IMG/VR virus record: IMGVR_UViG_3300038309_000008
Span: 1 to 49,716 of that record
DNA: 49,716 nt
Strand: one strand, 5' to 3'
DNA from: a virus
The notes under the pieces are model-generated. The model had not been told where the DNA came from and did not search any database. It saw only the letters and a program-made list of their open reading frames with translations. Shown one piece after another: positions 30,819 to 40,291 of this stretch; the stretch's first letter is position 1, and every line of letters begins with the position of its first letter. The position numbers and the translations under genes were made by a program.

Positions 30819-33800
30819 TGACTGGGCTGATATTCTTGCTGAGGATAGTTTAAAGTCCACTGACTCAATTGATGTAGGTGATACAAGCTGGGCTGACAGC
30901 TTGGTTAATGCAGATAGTGAGTCAGTGGTTGAAGAGAAAGTAGTTACACCACCGCCTAAGAAAGATGGATTGTTAGCTAGGATAAGTAAGTTTATGCTTG
31001 AAGGTCCTAGCAGAGATGAGGCGCAGAAGTTAATGTTTGGTAGTTCTACTATGCCACTTGCATCTCCGGCAGTTATTAATCCTGAAGTGATGGGTGACCT
31101 GGCGATGAAGGGCATGGTCAAGCAGCCTAAGTATGGAGTAGATGAATTTGGCAGACCTGTCATTAATGATCCTAGCAAGATGACAATGAATGATCTGTAT
31201 GGTAAGCCAGAAGATGTTAAGCCTCCTGCAGGGATGTATCAGAGAGATGAGAAGGAGAGCATGTGGACAAAGATTGCAAAGGTATTTGAACCTACATGGA
31301 AAGATAGAGTTGCTAAATCACAGGTAGCTATGGATAAGGCAAAGAGGACAGGACTATCTCCTCATTTATTTGAAGCAACTATTCCTGAGTTAGTTAAAGG
31401 TGGTACTCAGGATTCATTAACTGTAATGATGGCTAGACAGAAGTTACCTGACTTAGGTATATATGCAGATGAGTTAAATGAGTTTGAAAACTTAATATAT
31501 AAGTCTACTTCACTACTACCTGATATTCCATGGCTTACTATTGGATTCTGGTTAGGTGGTGGCCTAGCGTCTCCATTGACAGCTACTGGTGGAGCTGTAG
31601 GATTCCTTAGTGGTTTGAAAGCTATGTATGCTGACAGGCTTAGAAAAGGGGAGGTTAAAGATTACGGAGACTTCTATGATAGGCTAAAGCATGCTGTGTT
31701 TGAAACTGCTAAAGGTGAGGCAACTGGTATTGCGGCTAAGGCTGCAGGACTTAGATTTGGAACAGTTGGTGAAATAGCTGCATTTGAAACTGTAGGTAAA
31801 GCTTTAGAAAATGAGTTCCCAAGTGCAAGAGGTTTTTTAGAAGCTGGTGTAATGATTGGTGGGTTGAAAGCAGTTGAGTACACTAATACAATGTTGAACT
31901 TGTATGAAGCGTCTGGCACAAAGCCTCAAGATGCAATCGCTAACGCATATAAAGTTGCTACAGGAGAAGACATTTCTACAGCAACTCCAGATGCAATTGC
32001 AGCTGCTCAGGCTAAGATGCAAGAGGTGATTAAGAAGCAAACAGAGCTTGCACAAGAAGATGCTAGGAAGAGGTTTGAGAAAGGGCTTGATGAATTGACG
32101 ATAGAGGAATTAGGGAGGAAGCAAGAGGATCTTTATAAGATCAAAGCTCGGCCGATACAAGACACTGGATTGAAGGAAGCGACGAAGACTGAGATTAATG
32201 AAGTGTTTAAGTTGAACGATGAACAGCTTGCGGAAGCTGAAGCTAAGTTTACTTCGAAGAAAGGTAACTTGTATTATAAGGTTAATGGTAGCTGGTATGA
32301 TAGTAATGGAGTGGCTGTGACGAATCACTTTGTTATTAAAGCTGCTGAGAAAGGATTAGCTGATGAATCACAGGTGCCAACGCCAGATCATAAAATAAAT
32401 GAACCATCTAAATCTGAGGCTGCTAAGGTAGAAGATACTAAAGATACTGAAACTGAGCATAAGCTTAAAACTAAGCTTAGAAAAAAGAAAGTAGAAACAA
32501 TAGAACCAGAGGATCAGAAACCAGCTACTGAAATTGAGTTAGACACAAACATTAGAGATAGTGAAGACCTTAATGGTGAGAACTCACCGCTATTTCAGAA
32601 GGCTGAGGAAGCTGAAGTATTCAAAGGGTTGTTTGAGAGAAAGGGAGAAGCTGTTTATGAAGATGTAGACTTGTTTACGCAGAAACTAATCAATGATGTT
32701 AATAGGTATTATCATGGAGATAAGACTGTTGACATTGAAAAGACAAAAGCAGCGCTAGATAAGTTAGCAACAAGAGGCGATGAGCTGAGATCAGAGTTTC
32801 AGAATGGAGTTGATCATTTGCAGTGGATGGACTTTGTTAGTGAGGCCTCCAGGTGGGCGAAGACATTAGATCGTAAATTAAATAAACCATCTGGAGATAC
32901 TGGAACAAAACTTTACTCAGGCATCCCTATTGATCAAGTACCTAAAGCCCTTGATAATTTATATAAGTTTGCAAAGGAAAGAGCTAAATATGCAAAGAAG
33001 TCTGAGCTAGGAAAAAACTTTTCTAAATGGTTTGGTAAGAGTAAAATAACAACTATAGAAGGTGAGCCTATAATTGTCTATCACGCTAGTCCATTTAACT
33101 TTTCTGAGTTTGATCCAAATAAAAGATATGGTGGTATAGGCATCCATTTTGGTACTGAAGAACAGGCTAGACGTAGACAAGTGGAGACTTTCAAGTCGGC
33201 TATAGACTCTGGAGAGGATATAAAGAATATATATCCTACTATCCTCAAAGGTTATCTAAGGATGGAAAACCCACTTGTAATAAGTCGTGATCCAGGAATA
33301 TGGGATGTAGAAGTATTTACAAGAGAAATTATTCTGTCAGATAGTCTAGAATATAAAGTATTTCCAAAGACGTGGGATAGGATAAGTAAATTAATAGATG
33401 ATTACGATTTAGGTAATAAAAAATTTGATGATGCTAATAGAGATTTAGAGAAGCTTATCCAGGAAGAAGGTTATGATGGTATAATATACCCTAATAGTGT
33501 AGAGGGTACTGGTCCATCTTATTTAGTATTTAACTCTAATCAGTTTAAAGAAGTTAAAAATGCAGGGACTTATAATATTGGTACTGGTAATATATTCTAC
33601 TCAGGCATCCCTGTCGAAGAAGCTGTAGTCAAAGGTGCGAAGACCGTAGCTGATTATGTTAAAAAAGCTCGTTCGATGAAATCTTTTAAACCACGCGAAG
33701 CACTGCATAGATTAAGAGAAGGAGGAGTTAGAAGCTTCATTGACAAATCTGGTAACATTCGAAGGGAGATGCTAAAGAGTGTAAAAGGTGGTTATGAAAT

Positions 33801-36264
33801 TCTTCAGCAGATGTACTTAGCAAAAGGCGCATCGACTCGTGCTGCAATGATGCTTAATCAGATGCGTAAGGATGTTTATAGAGGGCTTAATAGGAATGAG
33901 AAGAGAGTATTAGATACATTGATACTATCTGATCGTATGCTTGACATTGCTAAATATAAGTCGAAAGGGAAGTTTAAATTTCCTGAAGGACTTGAACCAG
34001 AGAAGTGTGCTGCTTATAATGAATTATTTGGACATATTGAGAAGATATCTCCAGAGCGTGAAGCTATAATTAAGGACCGAGCGCAGAAGTATTTTGAGTG
34101 GATGAAGAAACCACTTCAAGATATGTTAGATGCTAACTTAATTACTGAGCAAGAGTTTAAAGATTTGAGTTCGCATAACTATCGAAGGTTGAAGATAGTT
34201 GACATCTTCGATCGAAGACAGCCTAGCATTAAGAAGACTAAGATGAGTGTGTATGAGTCAGGTGTTGAGCCTCTGGCACATGGTAGGAAGACTGATATCT
34301 TTGAACCATCGAGTGAGGTTATGGCACTTGAGGTGTTTAATAGAGCATATAGCAGGATTATGAAGAACAAAGCTAATATGGAACTATCTGAACTGGCAAA
34401 GAGAGATCCTGACAATGGCTTTGCTATGATCAGAGATAAAGAACATAGGATTCCATCAGGATGGTCTCGTATATATGTGTATGAAGGTGGTGAGCGCAAA
34501 CCTTTGTATATTTCACCTGAGATGACAAAGGAATGGATTACAAGTAATCCTGAGATGTCTTATAAGATGTCACAGTTTCTACGGTACATGAGTGGGACGC
34601 CGCTGTTAAAGACAATGGCTACAGGTATCAACTGGGGATTCGCTCTTGCTAACGTACCTAAAGATGTAATGCATGCTTGGTTTGCAGCTAGAGTGTTTGA
34701 GAATGGAAAGTGGAGACCATTGTATAGTTCACACCTTCCTATCTATGCATTGCAGATGGGTGTAGATATGGCAACAGTTGCTCATGACGCTTTTATGAGG
34801 AAAGGTAGGTACATAGATTATATTAACGAAGGTGGTGGAATGGAGTTTTTGACTTTGCAGGGAAGGTTGCTGCAGCGTGGTAGGCATATTGAAGGGCCGT
34901 TAGCAAAGTTCTTTAACTTCGCTGGATACTTTGGTGAGACTGGCGAGATCATGACGAGGCTAGCAATTCGTGAGAGAGCACTAAAACAAAAAAAGCCTGC
35001 ACGCGAATCCACGTTTGCTGCTCGTGACTACATGGACTTCGGCCAAGGCGGAGATATAACGAAGTCACTTGACAATGCTATTCCTTACCTTGGCGCTGGC
35101 CTTCAGGGAACAAGAGGGCTATTTAGGTCATTTAAAGATAATCCAGTTAAGTCTGCATACAAACTAGCTCAATTCGGATCTGTTGTTACTGGACTATACA
35201 TGGCAGCGCAGAATATGGCACCTAAAACTATTGGTGATCTTAAAGGTGATGTTAATATGCAGAATAATGTCTGCATTCCGTTTGGAGATGACTTTGGATT
35301 CGAAGATGAGAAGGGACAGATTAGGTATCCGTTCTGGAAATTGCCTCTTGATAATGGACAGAAGTTCTTCAAAGTACTATTTGAAGCTGCTACAGACAAG
35401 CATATGGGTAAGGAAATAGATGTAGATAACGTGGTGAAGATGCTGTCTGAATATAGCCCTGTAACGACACAGTCTGTACTGCCGCCGACGATAAGTGGTG
35501 TGCTTGGGTATGTAACTAATAAAGATTTCTGGCTAAATGAAGATATTTGGAAGGGCTCAGATAAACCGTTTAGCTGGCCAAAGAGTAAGAAAGAATCTAT
35601 CCCTGGTAAGACTCCTCAAGTTTTCACAGACCTTGGACAGGTAACAGGGTTATCTCCTGAAAGAATGAATTATGTTGCTAGTGAACTGGTTACGAATGGG
35701 ACAGTATGGTCAGCTATCTTAAACGAAGGATATAATAAAGCATTTGCTGACTTGCCTAAAGAAACAAAGCGTAGACATTTTCTCCTCACACTTGCTAGAA
35801 CACCTGTGTTTAGAAGATTCATAGGTGTTACTAATCCTTATTCAAAACATGCTAAGGATTTTGAAGTAGCGGCCGAAGATGATGCGCTGAAGAATGCAGT
35901 TGAAACTATAGGATTAGATGAAAGAGTTGATGGTTATCTATTCTATGGTACTCATAGTAGGAAGGAAGTCGTTGACTACATTAAAGGATTTAAAGACAGG
36001 GCTACAGTTGACAAACTTAAGGAAAGGTTTATATTTTCAGAGAAGACAAAGAACTTGAAGGATAGAAGTTTTTGGCTGAGGCTCCAGGGTTTGAGTCCTG
36101 AAGCCAGAGCCAAGTTGTATGTTAAGGAATTGAATAGTAAAACTGGTGAGGAAAGAGAAGAGTTTATGAAGCAAGTTAAAATTGTTAGCAATGCTGGAGG
36201 AGTTATCAGTGACGAGTTCAAGCGTAATGTTATGAAGTTGTATGACCAAAAGTCCGTTAAATAA
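30808..36264 (+). CDS. Giant polyvalent ejection protein with ADP-ribosyltransferase domain
   Basis: 1818 residues. Hydrophobic stretch near 245-275 (PWLTIGFWLGGGLASPL). An ART-PolyVal-type ADP-ribosyltransferase domain at about 748-920: PIIVYHASPFNFSEFDP, GGIGIHFGTEEQARRR, YDGIIYPNSV and YLVFNSNQF. The C-terminal half resembles the LPD38-type domain of large polyvalent proteins (LRYMSGTPLLKTMATGINWG and following). It is probably packed inside the capsid and ejected, where the ART could modify host proteins. The stop TAA lies inside a palindromic element. Confidence 0.8.
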   Translation: MPSDDWADILAEDSLKSTDSIDVGDTSWADSLVNADSESVVEEKVVTPPPKKDGLLARISKFMLEGPSRDEAQKLMFGSSTMPLASPAVINPEVMGDLAMKGMVKQPKYGVDEFGRPVINDPSKMTMNDLYGKPEDVKPPAGMYQRDEKESMWTKIAKVFEPTWKDRVAKSQVAMDKAKRTGLSPHLFEATIPELVKGGTQDSLTVMMARQKLPDLGIYADELNEFENLIYKSTSLLPDIPWLTIGFWLGGGLASPLTATGGAVGFLSGLKAMYADRLRKGEVKDYGDFYDRLKHAVFETAKGEATGIAAKAAGLRFGTVGEIAAFETVGKALENEFPSARGFLEAGVMIGGLKAVEYTNTMLNLYEASGTKPQDAIANAYKVATGEDISTATPDAIAAAQAKMQEVIKKQTELAQEDARKRFEKGLDELTIEELGRKQEDLYKIKARPIQDTGLKEATKTEINEVFKLNDEQLAEAEAKFTSKKGNLYYKVNGSWYDSNGVAVTNHFVIKAAEKGLADESQVPTPDHKINEPSKSEAAKVEDTKDTETEHKLKTKLRKKKVETIEPEDQKPATEIELDTNIRDSEDLNGENSPLFQKAEEAEVFKGLFERKGEAVYEDVDLFTQKLINDVNRYYHGDKTVDIEKTKAALDKLATRGDELRSEFQNGVDHLQWMDFVSEASRWAKTLDRKLNKPSGDTGTKLYSGIPIDQVPKALDNLYKFAKERAKYAKKSELGKNFSKWFGKSKITTIEGEPIIVYHASPFNFSEFDPNKRYGGIGIHFGTEEQARRRQVETFKSAIDSGEDIKNIYPTILKGYLRMENPLVISRDPGIWDVEVFTREIILSDSLEYKVFPKTWDRISKLIDDYDLGNKKFDDANRDLEKLIQEEGYDGIIYPNSVEGTGPSYLVFNSNQFKEVKNAGTYNIGTGNIFYSGIPVEEAVVKGAKTVADYVKKARSMKSFKPREALHRLREGGVRSFIDKSGNIRREMLKSVKGGYEILQQMYLAKGASTRAAMMLNQMRKDVYRGLNRNEKRVLDTLILSDRMLDIAKYKSKGKFKFPEGLEPEKCAAYNELFGHIEKISPEREAIIKDRAQKYFEWMKKPLQDMLDANLITEQEFKDLSSHNYRRLKIVDIFDRRQPSIKKTKMSVYESGVEPLAHGRKTDIFEPSSEVMALEVFNRAYSRIMKNKANMELSELAKRDPDNGFAMIRDKEHRIPSGWSRIYVYEGGERKPLYISPEMTKEWITSNPEMSYKMSQFLRYMSGTPLLKTMATGINWGFALANVPKDVMHAWFAARVFENGKWRPLYSSHLPIYALQMGVDMATVAHDAFMRKGRYIDYINEGGGMEFLTLQGRLLQRGRHIEGPLAKFFNFAGYFGETGEIMTRLAIRERALKQKKPARESTFAARDYMDFGQGGDITKSLDNAIPYLGAGLQGTRGLFRSFKDNPVKSAYKLAQFGSVVTGLYMAAQNMAPKTIGDLKGDVNMQNNVCIPFGDDFGFEDEKGQIRYPFWKLPLDNGQKFFKVLFEAATDKHMGKEIDVDNVVKMLSEYSPVTTQSVLPPTISGVLGYVTNKDFWLNEDIWKGSDKPFSWPKSKKESIPGKTPQVFTDLGQVTGLSPERMNYVASELVTNGTVWSAILNEGYNKAFADLPKETKRRHFLLTLARTPVFRRFIGVTNPYSKHAKDFEVAAEDDALKNAVETIGLDERVDGYLFYGTHSRKEVVDYIKGFKDRATVDKLKERFIFSEKTKNLKDRSFWLRLQGLSPEARAKLYVKELNSKTGEEREEFMKQVKIVSNAGGVISDEFKRNVMKLYDQKSVK
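32914..33612 (+). repeat. 15-bp direct repeat flanking the ADP-ribosyltransferase module
   Basis: TACTCAGGCATCCCT occurs at 32914-32928 and 33598-33612, exactly 684 bases (228 codons) apart and in the same frame, giving YSGIP on both sides. The segment between holds a short helix and the whole ART domain, and it looks more AT-rich than the rest of the gene. Confidence 0.8.
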
Positions 36265-36270
36265 ATTAAT
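36256..36270. repeat. Dispersed palindromic element, copy 11
   Basis: GTTAAATAAATTAAT after AGTCC. It supplies the TAA stop of the rightward giant gene and also borders the stop of the leftward gene at 36270, so it sits at the convergent end of both units. Confidence 0.75.
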
Positions 36271-37466
36271 CATCTCTCGAGTCTATGGATTATGGAATCA
36301 GTTCCAGGCTTTTTAACAACTCTAACATATTCCATAGATTCGAGAGTAAACAGAACTCTATCCATCTCAAACTTATCCATATTCCCTTCAAAGTGCCTAG
36401 CGAACTGAAACATAGGAATGTCTGGAGTTTCTGAATTCTCTACGTAGACAATAGCATCGTTGATAAGTCCGGCGAGATCACTTCGGCCGAGACCTTTGAA
36501 TGTCAAAGCCATTTTGGCTTCTACTTCTTCAAGTAACATAGTTGCACGAAGAAGGTCTTCGCCTTCTATAATCATATCGTTGGAACGGCTAGCACAACAG
36601 ACCATTGAGAGTGTGAGTAAGTGCTTCTTCCGCCGACCACAGTAGCCATCAAATTTCTTATCATAGAAAGGTGGATTAAGTGCATCGTGTTCTCGCCAAG
36701 CACTGTATAGTTTCATGAACTCAGTTGTAAAACTCATAGGTCCAGACAGCATTGATATCTGATCTATGTCGTGGATTAGAGCTTCTTGAAGCTGTGTCTC
36801 ACGTTCGGTGACCTCAGGAAAGATTACTAGTTTCTCACGCTTCTCTTCGAATACAAAGATGATACGAGAAGTTAGTCCGCCGCCGATGCTTTCCATTGGT
36901 AGCGAGGATTGAATTGAGTCAGGAGTTGTACCAGCTAATAGGTTAACCCAGACGCCGATAATTTCCTCTTTCTTTCTAGCGATAGTTTCATAAGTCCATC
37001 TGTTGGAACAGTCGTACCAGTCGCAGAGGGCGGCCATTAGTTCTCGGTTGTGATAACCAAGGAAGACAGTGAACTCAGTGGAGAAGATTGTCATTGAGGA
37101 ATGATACTGTTGCCTGCCATCCTTAAGGTCTATATCAGTTAAGTTTGTTTCCTTCATACGGCGGATGAGAGCTTGAAGTGAAGTGGCCTGAGCACTGACA
37201 CGGATAGTTGGAATGTTCTCGATTATGTCTGAGACATACTTCATCACAGTGCCTTTGCCAGTTGCAGATGGGCCTACTAAGACGATGAAAAGGTTTGGGT
37301 AGAAAGTTAGTGAGATTCCTAGTTCGAGTCTGACCTTGCGTTGAAGAGCGGAGGCCACTGCTGAAATGGCCGACCACTTTCGAAACATTCGAGGAGGTTC
37401 TGACTCTTCCGTGAGCTCCATAAAGCCATCAATCCAGTCAGGAAGAATTCGTTCTGAGTCAGACAT
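36270..37466 (-). CDS. DUF3987-like P-loop ATPase, candidate replicative helicase/primase
   Basis: 398 residues. MFRKWSAISAVASALQRKV followed by Walker A VGPSATGKGT (about 64-73) matches the DUF3987/YfjI-type proteins, which replace DnaB-like helicases in many phages. FSTEFTVFL and GTTPDSI follow as later ATPase motifs. The C-terminus is a small winged-helix-like region (MFQFARHFEGNMDKFE). It lies next to the DNA polymerase, so a replication role is likely. Confidence 0.75.
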   Translation of the reverse strand: MSDSERILPDWIDGFMELTEESEPPRMFRKWSAISAVASALQRKVRLELGISLTFYPNLFIVLVGPSATGKGTVMKYVSDIIENIPTIRVSAQATSLQALIRRMKETNLTDIDLKDGRQQYHSSMTIFSTEFTVFLGYHNRELMAALCDWYDCSNRWTYETIARKKEEIIGVWVNLLAGTTPDSIQSSLPMESIGGGLTSRIIFVFEEKREKLVIFPEVTERETQLQEALIHDIDQISMLSGPMSFTTEFMKLYSAWREHDALNPPFYDKKFDGYCGRRKKHLLTLSMVCCASRSNDMIIEGEDLLRATMLLEEVEAKMALTFKGLGRSDLAGLINDAIVYVENSETPDIPMFQFARHFEGNMDKFEMDRVLFTLESMEYVRVVKKPGTDSIIHRLER

Positions 37467-37473
37467 AGTTTCC

Positions 37474-37773
37474 TCATTCCTTTACAAAGATTCCATTTTC
37501 TAACTTTCCCTTACGATCTTTGATTTCATTATAAGCGAGCTTATAGCATTCGGTTAGGTTAGTATCGATCATAGCAGCGATGTGAGTCATAACTACCATC
37601 ATGTCTCCGATAGCATCTTTCATATCACTGAGTCGATAGTGATTAGTAGCTACTAAGAGCTCAGTGAATTCCTCGACTAGTTTAGCTGCCTGATCCTTTG
37701 GAGATGATCCTTTGTAGATATTACGATCTTTTCCCCACTCAATTACCAATTTTTCTATTTGCTTGAAGCGCAT
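37474..37773 (-). CDS. MazG-like nucleotide pyrophosphohydrolase
   Basis: 99 residues, all-helical. KLVEEFTELLVA carries the EExxE metal motif and DAIGDMMVVM the later acidic pair, as in MazG/all-alpha NTP pyrophosphohydrolases. It probably cleans nucleotide pools or lowers host ppGpp during infection. AAGGAGGTTTACG precedes the ATG inside the end of the polymerase gene. Confidence 0.82.
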   Translation of the reverse strand: MRFKQIEKLVIEWGKDRNIYKGSSPKDQAAKLVEEFTELLVATNHYRLSDMKDAIGDMMVVMTHIAAMIDTNLTECYKLAYNEIKDRKGKLENGIFVKE

Positions 37774-40258
37774 CGTAAACCTCCTTTAATTTGTCAGCGA
37801 GTTTAACTTCATCCATTGGAAAGGTTTTGTGTTTAAGTTCGATCATACATTCTTTGCACATGTTGAAGCCGATAGCTAGATCAGCAGGTGTTTGAATCTC
37901 TCGTCCATGCCACTCGAGAGGAATTTCTAAGTGTTGCTTAATGTTAAGAAGGATACGAGCGTGCTCGATCCAGGGAAGTGATAGAGGAATCTGGAATACA
38001 ACTGAGTCATGAATCTGAGCTAGGAGTTCAACTGGTCTGAAGATGTCTTGGTTGTAGAAGATATGTTCAAGACCTTGTTCGTTAATCTTGTCAGCGCAGG
38101 TACTTTGTGCAAAGTGAGCGTAGGCTTCGCGAAAGGTTGTTTCGCAAGCACTCAGTGGTACGAATGGATGAGATGGAAAGATAGGTCCGAGGAAGAGTCT
38201 GTTACGACCGAATAGGTTTGTAACCATTCTTCGTTGCTTAAGCATGTCTTGAATGATCTGGTGATAGCCTCCCTTGATTTGTGGATAGCCTTGATGAATG
38301 GAGAAAAGGATGCGCTTTGCATCTGCTTCAGACATCTCATTTTTGAGAGCGAATGTTTTATAGCCGACATCGTAGTTGGTAGCATGATTACCTTTCTTTC
38401 CCCAGTAGCGTTCGGACTGTCTTCCGTCGCCAAGGTCGGAAGATCCATCTTCTCCAGAAATCTGGTCGTAAGGCTTACCTAGGATTACGGAGGCAGTTAG
38501 TCTATGAAGATCGATTCCTTGTTCGAAGGCTTCAATTTGTGTAAGGACTCCTCCAACGTAAGCGACAATCCTATTCTCAATCTGTGAAAGGTCAAAGGAA
38601 TAGCCCATGTAACCTTCGTCGAACTGAAAGAATCTAAGAAGGTCATGTGGCCAGTTCTGTTGGTTTCCTCCAGTTCCAAATATTGTAGTGCCGCTTGAGA
38701 GACGGCCTGTTTCAGCTCCGACAGGTTTATAGGATGATCTATAGCGTCCATCTTCGTCCACCTTTCCTACGTTGAGGTAAGTTGATATGCGCTTGGTTAA
38801 GCTACGAATGTCTAGCATGATACGAGCAGCTTCAACACCCTGACGCGCTAATCGCTTAAGTGCATCTACGTCAATTGAATCTACGTATTTTCCATTAGTG
38901 TTACGTTTCTTATAAGGACGGTGTCCTAGCTCGTCGTAGAAGTACTTCATTAATTGCTGAGGTGAGTTGTAGTTTATGTCATGGCCTACGACTGAGTTAA
39001 GCTTTTCACCAAGGTGTTCTAGTTCAGCTTGTTGTTCTTCCTTGTAGTCTATCATGCCTTCAACGTCAATTTTGATTCCACGCTCTGCCATGTAGATGAG
39101 AGGTTTGATTAACTTTCGCTGACGCTCGTAGGTTTCAGAGTTTTGCTGGTCAGCAAGAGTTTGAAGCTGCTTTGGGAGTGCTTCGACAGGGACTATAGAG
39201 TCCATGCCGTTATAGTTCCACCACTCTTCCCATGAACCAACTCCCATCTTCATCCACTGCTTACCATCTTGTTTGTAGTATGGTATGTCTGTGTACATAG
39301 TAGTGACAGCGTCCAGACCAGCAGGGAAGTCAGGGAAAGATATTTTCTGAGCAATTTGAGTGCAGTGCTCAATACCTCTAGGAATGATACCATACTTGTG
39401 AAATAGGAACTGTAGGTCGAAGATAAAGTTTGCACCGACTTTGGTTATTCGTGGCTCTTGTATTAAGTGAGCAATTAGAACCATGATTTTGTATTCTTGC
39501 TCGACTGAAAAGTAATCTCCATTATGGTCTCGAAAAGGGATTGAGATAGCTTGGTCACGAGCCCAGCCGATTGAGATACAGTCAAGTTCTCTGTTAATGA
39601 CCTCAATGTCGATTGCGAGAGTTTGACCTCGAAGTCCCATTTCGTAGCAGTAATCAAGTGTGCTGATAGATTCTTGAAAGTTTGGTCTTGTCTTGATGTT
39701 GCGTGGAGTACGGCGAATCTCGTGGAATTCAGACTCGGTAGCAGCGCGAAGAATATCTTCGCAAATAAGTGGTTTGTTGAGGAAGTTGAACTTTGGTGGA
39801 ATGAAAGTAGCTGGGTGAAATGTTGGGACCACTTTAAGCCCTTTAACGATTGTTGACTCGAGTACACTTCCTCTCCACTTAGTTATGCCTACGCGATTGG
39901 TTAGAGCGAGGAGAGCTACGTTGCCAAGTGCGAGGACACAGTTGAGGTTTAATTTAGAGAGTTCATCTGCTAGTTCGTTTATGTAAGTGTAGCCATCAGG
40001 GTGGATAGTCCACTTGCCGCGGCTGTCTATGTTAATGTAATGTTTGAGAGGGGCATCTAGGTCTTTGATGACGTTGGTTAGGTAGACATTACTACGCATC
40101 ACACGAGTCATTCGTAGACATTCATCTAGTGCTTTTCCTGCAGCTCCGATGAAAGGTTTAGGAGGCCTGGCACGAATCTCGTCGATGCCAGGCTGCTCAC
40201 CAACGATAGCTAGCTTTGCACTGAGGTTGCCAGAAGGTGGAACATATGTGCGTTTCAT
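37739..40258 (-). CDS. Uracil-DNA glycosylase / family A DNA polymerase fusion
   Basis: 839 residues. Residues 1-185 form a family 4/5-type uracil-DNA glycosylase: GEQPG (20-24), PFIGAAGKALD (35-45) and HPAT (148-151), with no iron-sulfur cysteine pattern visible. From about 190 comes a 3'-5' exonuclease (AIDIEV at 215-220) and then a PolI-type polymerase: motif A DLSQIENRI, motif B with GNHATNYDVGYKTFA, motif C QIHDSVVF. It should be the phage replicase. The UDG part may read or remove uracil ahead of synthesis. A palindromic element lies 15 bases upstream. Confidence 0.9.
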   Translation of the reverse strand: MKRTYVPPSGNLSAKLAIVGEQPGIDEIRARPPKPFIGAAGKALDECLRMTRVMRSNVYLTNVIKDLDAPLKHYINIDSRGKWTIHPDGYTYINELADELSKLNLNCVLALGNVALLALTNRVGITKWRGSVLESTIVKGLKVVPTFHPATFIPPKFNFLNKPLICEDILRAATESEFHEIRRTPRNIKTRPNFQESISTLDYCYEMGLRGQTLAIDIEVINRELDCISIGWARDQAISIPFRDHNGDYFSVEQEYKIMVLIAHLIQEPRITKVGANFIFDLQFLFHKYGIIPRGIEHCTQIAQKISFPDFPAGLDAVTTMYTDIPYYKQDGKQWMKMGVGSWEEWWNYNGMDSIVPVEALPKQLQTLADQQNSETYERQRKLIKPLIYMAERGIKIDVEGMIDYKEEQQAELEHLGEKLNSVVGHDINYNSPQQLMKYFYDELGHRPYKKRNTNGKYVDSIDVDALKRLARQGVEAARIMLDIRSLTKRISTYLNVGKVDEDGRYRSSYKPVGAETGRLSSGTTIFGTGGNQQNWPHDLLRFFQFDEGYMGYSFDLSQIENRIVAYVGGVLTQIEAFEQGIDLHRLTASVILGKPYDQISGEDGSSDLGDGRQSERYWGKKGNHATNYDVGYKTFALKNEMSEADAKRILFSIHQGYPQIKGGYHQIIQDMLKQRRMVTNLFGRNRLFLGPIFPSHPFVPLSACETTFREAYAHFAQSTCADKINEQGLEHIFYNQDIFRPVELLAQIHDSVVFQIPLSLPWIEHARILLNIKQHLEIPLEWHGREIQTPADLAIGFNMCKECMIELKHKTFPMDEVKLADKLKEVYDALQANRKIGN

Positions 40259-40272
40259 TTGGACTCCAGTCC

Positions 40273-40287
40273 GTCAAATAAATTTAC
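40273..40287. repeat. Dispersed palindromic element, copy 12
   Basis: Plus strand GTCAAATAAATTTAC after AGTCC and before GATCT; on the minus strand it reads AGATC, core, GGACT, the full consensus orientation, just before the polymerase ribosome site. Confidence 0.75.
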
Positions 40288-40291
40288 GATC

